A stretch of DNA of 31,884 nucleotides from the NCBI GenBank assembly GCA_016183065.1, contig JACPFF010000022.1:1-31884 (forward strand), written 5' to 3'. Numbering within the stretch: position 1 is the first letter of the stretch; every line of letters starts with the position of its first letter. This document shows positions 15,543-24,200 of the stretch, piece by piece. The stretch comes from Deltaproteobacteria bacterium. GTDB taxonomy: Bacteria; UBA10199; GCA-002796325; JACPFF01. The notes beneath the pieces were generated by a model. That model had not been told where the DNA came from. It worked only from the letters and a program-made list of their open reading frames with translations, and did not search any database. A program made the position numbers and the translations under genes.

Positions 15543-16517
15543 ATGGCCACACGACGCGGACCCCCAAAGCCTGCCGGACAGCGGCGAGAGGAAAGCCGGT
15601 CACGCGGACCGAAAAAAAAATCGGTGGCGATGCAGATGGGAAGCCCGCCCTCCTGGACATGGGGGGACCGGCTCGTCGGTGTCCATTGTTCCACGGCCGG
15701 CGGCCTCGTCACCGGCATCGCCCGTGGCGCGGCGCTTGGGTGCACGGCCATCCAGCTCTTCACCAAAAACAACAACCGATGGCTGGCGCCCCCGCTGGCT
15801 GGCGAGGAGATTCGCGCATTTCTCACGGCATGGACCGACTCGCCGATCCGTTTCATCATGGCGCACGCCGGGTATCTCATCAATCTCGCCTCGCCCGACC
15901 AGAAGATCACCGAGCAATCCATGGAATCGATGCGCACGGAAATCCTCCGTGCGGAGATGCTCAAGATCCCCTTTCTCGTGATCCATCCGGGCTCGCACAA
16001 AGGGACCAGCGAAGGCCTCGGCATCCGTTATATTACCGACCGCCTGAATATCCTCCTCGACGAATCAACCTTCAGTAACACCCGGATTCTCTTCGAGGGG
16101 ACGGCCGGTCAAGGCCAGTGTATCGGACACCGATTTGAACACCTCCGGGATCTCCTTGCAGGGGTTCGGGACATCGATCGCGTGGGCATCTGCCTCGACA
16201 CAGCGCACCTCTTTGCCGCAGGCTACGACTTTCGGACCGCATCGACCTATGCGGCGATGTGGGAGCAGTTTGAGGCCATTGTGGGCCTGAAATGGCTCTA
16301 TGCCCTCCATCTGAACGATACGACGCGCGAGCTCGGCGCCCGCGTGGACCGGCATTCCCATATCGGCGAGGGGATGCTGGGGGCCAGGGCGTTCGGGTTC
16401 CTGATGCGCGACGAACGCCTCCACCATCTCCCCATGGTGTGCGAGACGCCCAAGGGGAAGACCGATGTCGAGGATCGGACGAATCTGGAAAAATTGTACC
16501 GGATGACTCAAAGATAA
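15543..16517 (+). CDS. nfo: endonuclease IV (apurinic/apyrimidinic endonuclease)
   Basis: A zinc-dependent AP endonuclease that cuts DNA 5' of abasic sites in base excision repair. All metal-ligand blocks are visible: GVHCSTAGG, QLFTKNNNRW, MAHAGYLINLASP, VIHPGSHKG, LFEGTAGQGQ, GICLDTAHLFAAGYD, LHLNDTTRELG...DRHSHIGEG and VCETPKGK. The product is 324 residues. About 37 precede the domain and are rich in Arg and Lys (RRGPPKPAGQRREESRSRG), an extension not usual for the family and a candidate extra DNA contact. Of two adjacent ATGs, 15543 is preferred because GGAGG lies five bases before it; at 15540 the spacing is only two. It is divergent from the SDR gene, with about 60 bases between starts. 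Confidence 0.95.
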   Translation: MATRRGPPKPAGQRREESRSRGPKKKSVAMQMGSPPSWTWGDRLVGVHCSTAGGLVTGIARGAALGCTAIQLFTKNNNRWLAPPLAGEEIRAFLTAWTDSPIRFIMAHAGYLINLASPDQKITEQSMESMRTEILRAEMLKIPFLVIHPGSHKGTSEGLGIRYITDRLNILLDESTFSNTRILFEGTAGQGQCIGHRFEHLRDLLAGVRDIDRVGICLDTAHLFAAGYDFRTASTYAAMWEQFEAIVGLKWLYALHLNDTTRELGARVDRHSHIGEGMLGARAFGFLMRDERLHHLPMVCETPKGKTDVEDRTNLEKLYRMTQR

Positions 16518-16603
16518 GAAACATCTCGCCGCTATCCCATCATCGCTCTCCAATTGACAGGGGTACGGCCATCCAGTAGCGAACGCCGCAAGGAGAGTCT
16601 CTC

Positions 16604-17521
16604 ATGAAAATACTGATCTGTGATGGCTTGGATGCCGAGGCCGTGGTGGAACTCAAAAGGGGCGGCCACACGGTCGACCTACACAAGGGGATCACCAAAG
16701 AGGAATTGCTCGAAGTCGTCCCGCAGTACGATGCCCTCGTGATTCGCAGCGCCACCAAAGTCACCGCCGAGGTTTTCGAGCGGGGCACGCAGCTCAAACT
16801 CGTGGTCCGGGGCGGCGTCGGTCTCGACAATGTCGACAAGGCTGCGGCAACGGCCAGGGGCGTCACGGTCAGGAACACGCCGGCCGCAACCTCCATTGGC
16901 GTGGCCGAGCATGCGCTCGCGCTCATGCTCGCCTGTGCCCGGCAGATCCCGAAGGCATATGCCTCGCTTGCCAGTGGCAAGTGGGAGCGGAAAAATTTCT
17001 CGGGCACGGAGTTGTACGGCAAGACCCTGGGACTCATCGGCTTTGGGCGGATTGGCCAGGAGCTCGCCAAACGGGCCAAGGCCTTTGGGATGCGCGTGCT
17101 TGCCTACGACATCCAGTGTGATGACAACGCTGTGCGACAGTGCGGCGTTGAACGCGTGCGCGAGCTGCACCAGCTCCTACCGCAGGCGGATTACGTCTCG
17201 CTCCACACGCCGATCACCGATGCGACGCGACAGATGATCAACAAGGAACGCCTCGGCCTGATGAAAAAAGGGGCCTGCCTGATCAACACCGCGCGCGGAG
17301 GGTTGCTCGACGACACGGCCGTGGCCGAGGCGCTGCGCAGCGGGCAGTTGGGAAGCGCCGGGCTCGATGTCTATGCGACCGAGCCGCCGCCCGCCGGCCA
17401 CCCGCTCATCGGGCTCCCCACTGTTGTGGCCGTCCCGCATCTGGGCGCGTCCACCGTGGAAGGTCAGGCCCGCGCGGGCCTCGAGGTGGCGCAGATCGTC
17501 AACCAGTTTGCGCAGCGATAA
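16604..17521 (+). CDS. D-3-phosphoglycerate dehydrogenase-type 2-hydroxyacid dehydrogenase (short form)
   Basis: An NAD-dependent D-isomer-specific 2-hydroxyacid dehydrogenase of 305 residues. Motifs in order: RSATKVTAEVF and VVRGGVGLDNVD (substrate-binding domain), GKTLGLIGFGRIGQ (NAD-binding), INTARGGLLDD with the catalytic Arg, ATEPPP with the Glu, and PHLGAST with the His. It ends at the end of the catalytic fold and lacks the C-terminal ACT domain of full-length SerA, as in other short SerA-type enzymes. AAGGAGAG precedes the ATG. Phosphoglycerate oxidation, the first step of serine synthesis, is the best guess, supported by the adjacent SerK-like gene; other 2-hydroxyacid substrates are possible, so no symbol is given. 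Confidence 0.9.
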   Translation: MKILICDGLDAEAVVELKRGGHTVDLHKGITKEELLEVVPQYDALVIRSATKVTAEVFERGTQLKLVVRGGVGLDNVDKAAATARGVTVRNTPAATSIGVAEHALALMLACARQIPKAYASLASGKWERKNFSGTELYGKTLGLIGFGRIGQELAKRAKAFGMRVLAYDIQCDDNAVRQCGVERVRELHQLLPQADYVSLHTPITDATRQMINKERLGLMKKGACLINTARGGLLDDTAVAEALRSGQLGSAGLDVYATEPPPAGHPLIGLPTVVAVPHLGASTVEGQARAGLEVAQIVNQFAQR

Positions 17522-17560
17522 CGTATTGCAACGTTTCCGGTCGCCGTGAAGGGCACTGCC

Positions 17561-18403
17561 ATGCCGCTCACACCGTATGTCCCCCGAATCAAGATCGTCC
17601 CGCTCAAGACGTGCGTGGCCCATGAAGGGGTCGTTGCCGCGTGGGTCACACAGATTGCCTCCAGCCTGCGCGACGAAGGGGTCATGAAAAATCCGATCAT
17701 TGTGACCAAGGCCGGACGTGCAGGCCGCCGCATCGTCATCGACGGCATGCACCGCTTCGCGGCGCTCCGCCAGCTCGAGATCCCCGATGTCGCCGTCTAC
17801 GAAATCGATTATGCCGATGACCAGATCACCCTCGGCGGATGGGATGTCCTGACCTTCCGGCCCTTTCAGGCACGGACATTTCTTGCGCACCACTTCCCGC
17901 GCTGCCGAATCGAGACCACCCGGGAACTCGCAGTGGCCCAACGGACGGTGGATGCACGGACCGCGCTCGTGGCGGCCCGTGATCGTCGCCAGACGTTTTA
18001 CCTCCCCGTGCCACCGCGCACGATTTCCGTAGAGGACTGTGTCCGCGAGGGTCGCCGCCTCGACGACGCGCTCGACGCCGAGGGTTATCGCCCGGTCTAC
18101 GTGGCCGACACACTTGCCCATGCCGATTTCGCCCGCACGCAGGCCACGGGACTCCTCATCCGTCCGCATTATACCAAGCAGGAGATCATACAGCGTACGC
18201 TGGCCGGAAAACTCTTCCCGCGCAAAAGCACGCGCCACATGATCCCCGGGCGTCCCTTGCGCGTCGATGTCGGCATGGCCCTCTTACGCGCCCCCATCAG
18301 CCTCGCGGCCAAAAACCGTCTCCTCGACGAACATCTCCGCTGGAGCTACGAAGCCGACCGGATCCGCTACTACCCCGAGTCGGTCTTTGTCTTTTCGGAT
18401 TGA
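17561..18403 (+). CDS. ParB-fold protein resembling free-serine kinase (SerK/SbnI type)
   Basis: A protein of 280 residues with an N-terminal ParB-like nuclease fold: IVPLKTCVAHEGV, an SLRDEGVMKNPIIV segment, and the phosphate-binding VIDGMHRFAALRQLEIPDVAVYEIDY. These match free-serine kinases of the SerK/SbnI group, in which a Glu following His in the first motif is catalytic; HE is present here. Such enzymes make O-phosphoserine from serine. Its position 39 bases after a SerA-type gene fits a serine/phosphoserine role better than chromosome partitioning, and it lacks ParB's helix-turn-helix centre. AAGGG precedes the ATG at 17561; a GTG five codons earlier is open. A 34-base piece of its 3' end is repeated at 19209. 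Confidence 0.7.
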   Translation: MPLTPYVPRIKIVPLKTCVAHEGVVAAWVTQIASSLRDEGVMKNPIIVTKAGRAGRRIVIDGMHRFAALRQLEIPDVAVYEIDYADDQITLGGWDVLTFRPFQARTFLAHHFPRCRIETTRELAVAQRTVDARTALVAARDRRQTFYLPVPPRTISVEDCVREGRRLDDALDAEGYRPVYVADTLAHADFARTQATGLLIRPHYTKQEIIQRTLAGKLFPRKSTRHMIPGRPLRVDVGMALLRAPISLAAKNRLLDEHLRWSYEADRIRYYPESVFVFSD

Positions 18404-18433
18404 GGGGAGACAACAATCCGTATAGGATATGAT

Positions 18434-18634
18434 ATGATGCATTCGGAAGCAGACCGGATCCAACGACAGATTTTCAAGAAAATGTCCCCTGCGGAAAAAA
18501 TCTCGCTGTTCCATCAATTACGCATGACGGCATGGCGCTTGAAGCGCGCGGGCATTCGCCAAAAACATCCGACATGGTCCATAAACCGTATCGAGGACGC
18601 GGTCCGTCACTGGTTTTTATATGCAAGAAGTTAA
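18434..18634 (+). CDS. small helical protein paired with a nucleotidyltransferase
   Basis: A protein of 66 residues: MMHSEADRIQRQIFKKMSPA, then EKISLFHQLRMTAWRLKRAG, IRQKHPTWS and VRHWFLYARS. The pattern of a short helix (SPAEK...), a second helix with WxLK, HPxWS and a C-terminal FLYAR resembles small proteins that I recall being found next to nucleotidyltransferase-like genes in many bacteria. Its last 14 bases overlap the start of the nucleotidyltransferase, so the two are probably co-translated. AGGAT precedes two tandem ATG codons (18434 and 18437); either could start. The role is unknown; partner or antitoxin-like control of the downstream protein is inference. Confidence 0.7.
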   Translation: MMHSEADRIQRQIFKKMSPAEKISLFHQLRMTAWRLKRAGIRQKHPTWSINRIEDAVRHWFLYARS

Positions 18635-19178
18635 CTACATCACCCTCTTCACAGCCCCCCTGGATCGGCTGCACATTCCGTACATGATTACGGGCTCCAT
18701 GGCGACCATCCTGTATGGAGAACCCCGACTCACGCACGATATCGATATGGTATTGGCTTTGCCCGAATCAGCGGTCACAGCGTTCCTCGAGAGTTTCCCG
18801 CAGGAGACCTTTTACTCTCCACCACGGGAAACCGTTCTTTTAGAACTACGCCGCACGACCCGTGCACATTTCAACCTGATCCACCATGCCAGTGGCTTTA
18901 AGGCGGATTGCTATCTGGCGTCCCGGGATCCACTCCATCAGTGGGGGCTGCAACATCGCCGTGCTGTGGCACTGGATACAGAGACCACAATTTGGGTGGC
19001 CCCGCCAGAATATGTCATTATCCGCAAGTTGGAATATTACCGGGAGGGAGAATCGGCAAAGCATCTTGAGGATATCCGTCGCATGCTCCCGCACCTGACA
19101 GACCTCGACCGGCCATGGCTGGAAGCACAGCTGAGCCAGCGGGGTTGCCTCTCACTCTGGCATGCGCTCCAGCGATAG
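18621..19178 (+). CDS. nucleotidyltransferase-fold protein (AbiEii/DUF6036-like)
   Basis: A protein of 185 residues with the DNA polymerase beta-type nucleotidyltransferase signature: YMITGSMATILYGEPRLTHD followed at once by IDMV, giving GS and DxD metal ligands. Downstream are ADCYLASRDPLH and PPEYVIIRKLEYYREGESAK, a motif also seen in AbiEii-type toxins, and a helical C-terminus. Such proteins transfer nucleotides to RNA or protein, and many belong to two-gene toxin-antitoxin or defence units. It overlaps the 66-residue gene before it. A toxin function is inference from fold and gene pairing; a housekeeping transferase is possible. Confidence 0.75.
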   Translation: MQEVNYITLFTAPLDRLHIPYMITGSMATILYGEPRLTHDIDMVLALPESAVTAFLESFPQETFYSPPRETVLLELRRTTRAHFNLIHHASGFKADCYLASRDPLHQWGLQHRRAVALDTETTIWVAPPEYVIIRKLEYYREGESAKHLEDIRRMLPHLTDLDRPWLEAQLSQRGCLSLWHALQR

Positions 19179-19208
19179 ATGGCGTCGATAAAGGCATTCT
19201 GACGCGGG

Positions 19209-19291
19209 GCTACGAAGCCGACCGGATCCGCTACTACCCCGAACAGGAAAATGTCCCCTGCGGAAAAAATCTCACTCTTCCATCAATTACG
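19209..19291 (+). pseudogene. scrambled duplicate of the SerK-like 3' end and the small gene
   Basis: 19209-19242 is identical to 18345-18378 (3' end of the SerK-like gene). 19247-19291 matches 18478-18522 (the SPAEK part of the small gene) with two mismatches in 45 bases. The 99 bases between the two sources are missing and replaced by four bases. The mismatches are both silent in the SPAEK frame (TCG/TCA and CTG/CTC), so the copy probably came from a once-functional relative. No complete gene remains. Confidence 0.85.
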
Positions 19292-19310
19292 GAGGCCGAG
19301 ATCACGGTGC

Positions 19311-21134
19311 TTATTCCTTCGGCATCGATGCGGCCAGTTCGTCCAACAAGGCGACGACTTCCTGCGGATATCCCTCAAAATCATTTGCCTGAAGGTAACT
19401 CAGGCCGATGCGCTCCGCGGGGACGGGCCGGAGTTCCGGGAGGAGCAACGGAATGGCGGCACGCTCACTCATCTGCTGATAGGATTCAATGCCATCGCCG
19501 AGCAACATTAAACATGCAACAGCAGGGAGATAAAAGGCCAGCGATTCCCCACGGAGCCTCCAACGGGCGCGACTGAAGAATCGCGGTGGCTCTTCGTGTA
19601 GCAATTGGCCCATCAAAGTGACACTCTTTGCCATCTCGTTGACCGCGTTTTGCACACCTTCCGGACTGGTGTCCACTCTGCGCCTTTCCCCTCGTGTCGC
19701 TCGTGCGTTACCTTGCGTCGCCACAACATCCGTCGATTGTTGGGTACCTCCATCACCATCCTCACCATTCTCCGCGGCCATTCCAAGCATCTCTTTCGCG
19801 GATTGCACTTGGGACCCTGCCACGTTTTCGAGGGCCCCGCGGCGTGCCCGTTCGTACCGATGGCGGCGTCGGCGAAGCAAACTCCCGGCAATCATAAACC
19901 CGATAAACGCCCCCCACCCGGAATATCCCGACAACAAGTGAAAGTTGTCCCAGAATCGCTGCCAGACGCTCCGTATGGCAACCTGATAGAGATCGAGCAT
20001 CCCCGGGGGCTCGTTTGGCATATACTGCGCCAGCGGATTCTCCAGGGAGGCCCTCAGGGTCGCTTCATAGTCTGGACTCCGATACCGATCCATCAATTCA
20101 CAGAGATCGCCGCGGATCAGCGACTTACTGGCCAGTAAACGCGTCATCAAAATGGCCCGCTCTTCGTCTGTTTCCCCGAAACCTTGATCGAGCAATCTAC
20201 GCACATGACGCGCATGGAGCACCATGGCCTCGGCATTTTCTCCTTGAATACGGACGAGATGCTCTCCCAACCGTTCGGGCATATTTTGGCACAAAAATTG
20301 CCGCCCATCACTGAGCGGAATTGTCTTGGTCACTTCTGGATAGGCCAGATCGACGCGCACTTCTCTGGCAATGGCCTTGAGGGTTTCACCCGTGTGAAGC
20401 AAAGCGAGCTGCATTCCCTCTGCAACCGTCGCACCCCATGCCGCTTTATCGTCCGCGGAATGCCCATCGGCAAAGGCAAAATGATTCAGCAAGACATATG
20501 CCACCACGAGCCCTGTTTCCGCAGCCTCAACCCCCTTGAACATGCCGAGCACGGTATCGTGAACCTGTTGTGGGTCATCCAGACCGCCTGCGGCTTCGAG
20601 CCGCGCCATTCCCTCTTGAAGAGGAACCGCAGTGCTGTTCGCGGCATCGGTTTGCAGGTCGGGAGTGATCTGGATCCCGTCACCAATCACAAAACCTTCT
20701 GCTACTGCAGCGGGGGGGGGTGCCGGTTCTGCGGAACAACCCGTCATACTGAACGCGTATAACAAGAGACTGAAAAACCCAGCTCTCAGGGAAAACCCCG
20801 CCGCGCCCACATCCGCAACATGGCTCATCGCGGATACTGTGGGCGCTTGAGCGGTGTCTGTCTTGGCAAATTGCCTTGCCGAGGGTGTGGAATTGATATG
20901 AGCGATCGAACTACGCGACGGACGTAACGCGCGCGCATAACCATCAAACGACCGACGACCAGCCGGGTCCACTGCGAGGCCCTCGGTCACGAACAGCCGC
21001 CCCGAAGGGGTTTGAACGCCCAGCGCTGGACGGGCCTGAAGACACAGCTTCACGGTATTTGCACGATAGTGCGCCGCAAAGGGGCTGGAGGGACTGGCAG
21101 GGCTTCTGCGCAGATACGGCTGTGAACGCGACAT
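19311..21134 (-). CDS. large membrane-associated protein of unknown function
   Basis: A protein of 607 residues from the ATG at 21134, which has an excellent GGGAGGA ribosome site five bases away. The first 100 residues are Arg/Ser/Pro-rich. Then comes a hydrophobic stretch ending in a lipobox-like SMTGC, followed by EPAPPPAA. Starting instead at the ATG at 20828 would give a textbook lipoprotein signal, but no ribosome site precedes it. A helical middle region follows, then a GWGAFIGFMIAGS membrane segment followed by RRRRHR, a charged Gln/Ser linker and a second hydrophobic segment (FYLPAVACLMLLG) near the C-terminus. A run of nine C codes PPP right after the lipobox. The gene follows the 1126-residue membrane protein by 75 bases on the same strand, suggesting an operon. 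I recognise no family. Confidence 0.7.
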   Translation of the reverse strand: MSRSQPYLRRSPASPSSPFAAHYRANTVKLCLQARPALGVQTPSGRLFVTEGLAVDPAGRRSFDGYARALRPSRSSIAHINSTPSARQFAKTDTAQAPTVSAMSHVADVGAAGFSLRAGFFSLLLYAFSMTGCSAEPAPPPAAVAEGFVIGDGIQITPDLQTDAANSTAVPLQEGMARLEAAGGLDDPQQVHDTVLGMFKGVEAAETGLVVAYVLLNHFAFADGHSADDKAAWGATVAEGMQLALLHTGETLKAIAREVRVDLAYPEVTKTIPLSDGRQFLCQNMPERLGEHLVRIQGENAEAMVLHARHVRRLLDQGFGETDEERAILMTRLLASKSLIRGDLCELMDRYRSPDYEATLRASLENPLAQYMPNEPPGMLDLYQVAIRSVWQRFWDNFHLLSGYSGWGAFIGFMIAGSLLRRRRHRYERARRGALENVAGSQVQSAKEMLGMAAENGEDGDGGTQQSTDVVATQGNARATRGERRRVDTSPEGVQNAVNEMAKSVTLMGQLLHEEPPRFFSRARWRLRGESLAFYLPAVACLMLLGDGIESYQQMSERAAIPLLLPELRPVPAERIGLSYLQANDFEGYPQEVVALLDELAASMPKE

Positions 21135-21209
21135 GCTTCCTCCCGACACACCTATTATCGGCAGTACCGACAAAAAGTTGCGCCCGGAGGAGGGAAAAGA
21201 TCACGGCTC

Positions 21210-24200
21210 TTATTTCATGCCTCGTTCTCGTTTTCGCGCATCGATAGCCGCTCGATGGCCGTGGGCCGTCTGAATGAGGGTATGAATATCCACTGGCAAG
21301 CGTTTGGCATACTCTGTAGGAGCGAATGGCGTGCTGTCATATCTCACGCCCGCCAATTGCTCTTCGGTTATTACTCCACTTTTCACGAGAATGTCCGGAA
21401 ACTGATCGACCTCTTCAGGAGTGAGAGTTTCACCATTCTTCCATTTGGCCGCCGCGTCCAAGAGGATGGCCATTCCACGGGTTGGGTGTACACCCTCAAT
21501 CTCCAGTGCCACGATCTCCTGGTCGGTCAATGCCGTCCATTCAGCGGGTTGCCGCGCATCCGCGATCCTCAATGCCTGCATGAGATAGCAATAATTCCGG
21601 GCTTTTTCCCCTCCATCGGTCGCACGGCGGATCGCGCCGGCATATTCGCCCGCTTTCTTCTTCGAATATGTTCCCTGTTGGGCCACCATGTTTAACTCTG
21701 GCGAGGTGGTGAGCATATTCCCAAGGAAAAAATCCCATGTGTAGACCGGGAGACCAGCCACCGCAAAAGCAAAGCGCGTCGGGATGTTCGGGAGGATGTT
21801 CACAAAGCTTCGTCTGGAGACTCTATCCACCACCTCTTCCGGAATGTCACGACCGCCTTCCATGATCATGATCCCCAAAACACCCAATGCCGCAGTAATA
21901 GAGGAAAACTGCCCCGCGAAAGCCAGTTTCCTTGGCGATCGCAAAATTTGCCATGTACCAAGGGCCCCTCCAACAACACGGGTCGATACAGCGGCCAAGG
22001 AGCGATAGACGGCACGCGTCACCATCCCAGCCTCTGGGGCAAGGAACTCCGCTCTTGCAAAAACCCGTTGGACCCCCTCCGCACTCTCGGCCAATGCCGC
22101 TATGTCTGGATGCGCAGCGGCAACGCGTCGCGCTGTTCTCGCAGCGTTCCCAAGCTCTCTGACCTCTCTCCATTCACGCACGGCACGGGTGAATTGATTG
22201 TCAATGATGACAGGATTATCCTGCAAGACCCGTGCAAAAGGATTGGGAGCTCCATACTGCCAGCCGTGTCTCAAATGATATTGCACGCGCCCGAAGAAGC
22301 CCTCTGGGGGCGTCGAGATACTGGCCCGATACTGCGCCGCTGCAGTTCGTCCTGTAGTCCACCACGCTTCCAATGTGTGGCCAATGCCCTGTGCAAATGC
22401 CTGACGGACTCCTGCTGCCGCGTGTGCCAATCGAGTCCCGCCTGTCGCAGGTGCCACGACAGGGGCATGGATGATCCGGCGAATATGACCGAGAAGACTG
22501 GCGACTCCCTCCTCCGCACGCCAGAGTGGGTCATTCAACATGCGAGAGAGTGGCCCTATGACCGCCCACCCCTTTGCAGAGCCTGCCCACGTACCAAAAA
22601 ATGATACGGCAAAGGCAAAACTGAAGACGTGGCCGTGCCAATTCCAGAAATCGAAATGGTCCCAAAAGCCCGTGCGCGGGGCCTTGCCGTAAATTTTGGT
22701 ATCTGCGGCCTCTTGCAAGGCAGAGTTTTCGCTGAGCGTATAGTAGAGGCCGTAGAACATCGCAACCACCGCTGATACGGAAAATGCCAAATTCCTTGCC
22801 GGAATACGCTGTGTTGGATTGCTCGGATTCAACATCGTATTGGCCACAGGATGGCGATACTGGCTGGCAATATAGAGGAGCGACAGCGCGAACTCGGATC
22901 CCATGACAATATTTCGCCATTGATCGATCGTGGCCGGTTCGATACCGTTGAACGCAAAGAGTTTCATGAATTTCTCGGGAGTCGCGAGGACCTTTGAATC
23001 GACCAGATAGCACATCAGCGCCAATGGTGCGAGTTTCTGGGCAATCACCTGACCAGCGAACTGTCGCACGGACAAAATGGCACGTCGTGTGAGGGCCCGA
23101 TAGGCGGAGTGAATCCCATAAGTCAGGGCGCTCCCCAATCCGAGACGGACGGACCAGTCAACCAGCTCCCGATTGTTGCCAAACCACCCGGCGCCCGCCT
23201 TGCTATTCAGCGCACGGCACGCCACATTGGTGCCGTGTTCATCTACACAGACCCCGAGGGCCTCTTGCGCTACATCGACGCCAAGGCCCAGGGTATACCG
23301 ATCGGCGGTGGTCAAACCACGAATCGCAATCCGGAAAAATGCTGGCAGCTGTAAGGCCCACGACAGTCCCGGGATTTTTTCCCAGTTTTCTTCAGCAGCG
23401 AGGGCGCTGACAACGGCCAAGTAACCCCCGGGATGCACATCTGCCGGCGTACTATTGGGGATGGCGACTCTGACGTCCGGGAAAACGACCGCATTCGCTT
23501 CCAGGGCCTGTCGAAGTTGTTCTGCCGTACTGGGCGCTTCTCCAGCTTCCGCAGGCGTTGATGATGCGGCGGATGCGACTACGGAAGCGGGCGCGGATTG
23601 GCGGTATTTGGCAAAGGTCGCCATGGCACGGTCGAGGGCGTCAAAATCGGCTGGCGTGGCATGTGCGAAGATCTTTTTGATCTGGTCGTCGTAGAGGGCG
23701 TCGAAACCGAAGAGGGCGGCCGTGAGCATCATCACTTTTTTCTGGTCGACCTTCAGGGGCTTGGATTTGCTATTGTTGATGGTGACCTGAGCCGGATCTC
23801 CGCATGCCTCGCCTGCGGTGCATGCCTTTGACCAGACCGTACCATTGTGAAAGAGGGCGGTCTCCTCGCGACGTGTCTCAGCGTTGGTAGCCTTATTATA
23901 GTATTGATTCACGACACCGATGCAGCCATCAGCGACCGTATCGAAGAATGTGGATGAATGCGCTGTCTCCTCGGTAAAAGGATCGAGGTCGACAAATTGT
24001 CCTTTATCGTCACTCTCTTTGATCAATGTGACGCCGAGAAATTCGTTGATGTCGCCGCGTAGCTCCGGTGTGATCGTGTACGATTTTTTTGCCGCTGCCA
24101 GGCCCCGAAATGTCACCATCGCCGCTTCCAACAGCTTGGCGTCTTCGGTCGTGGCCGAACGCAATATGGCGGCCTGGCTTGTCTGGCCCCGGCCCCCGTC

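Noticed and set aside
15482-16024. Extended N-terminus of the SDR running back through nfo
   Set aside because: The Rossmann motif starts just after the ATG at 15481, and the extension lies antisense to a well-conserved nfo.
17561-18403. Chromosome-partitioning ParB
   Set aside because: Only the ParB-like nuclease fold is present, without the central helix-turn-helix or a neighbouring parA; serine-kinase-type motifs and a SerA-type neighbour fit better.
19605-20314. Long open frames on the plus strand opposite the 607-residue gene
   Set aside because: No ribosome sites or recognisable motifs; the minus-strand gene has a strong start site and coherent membrane and lipobox features.
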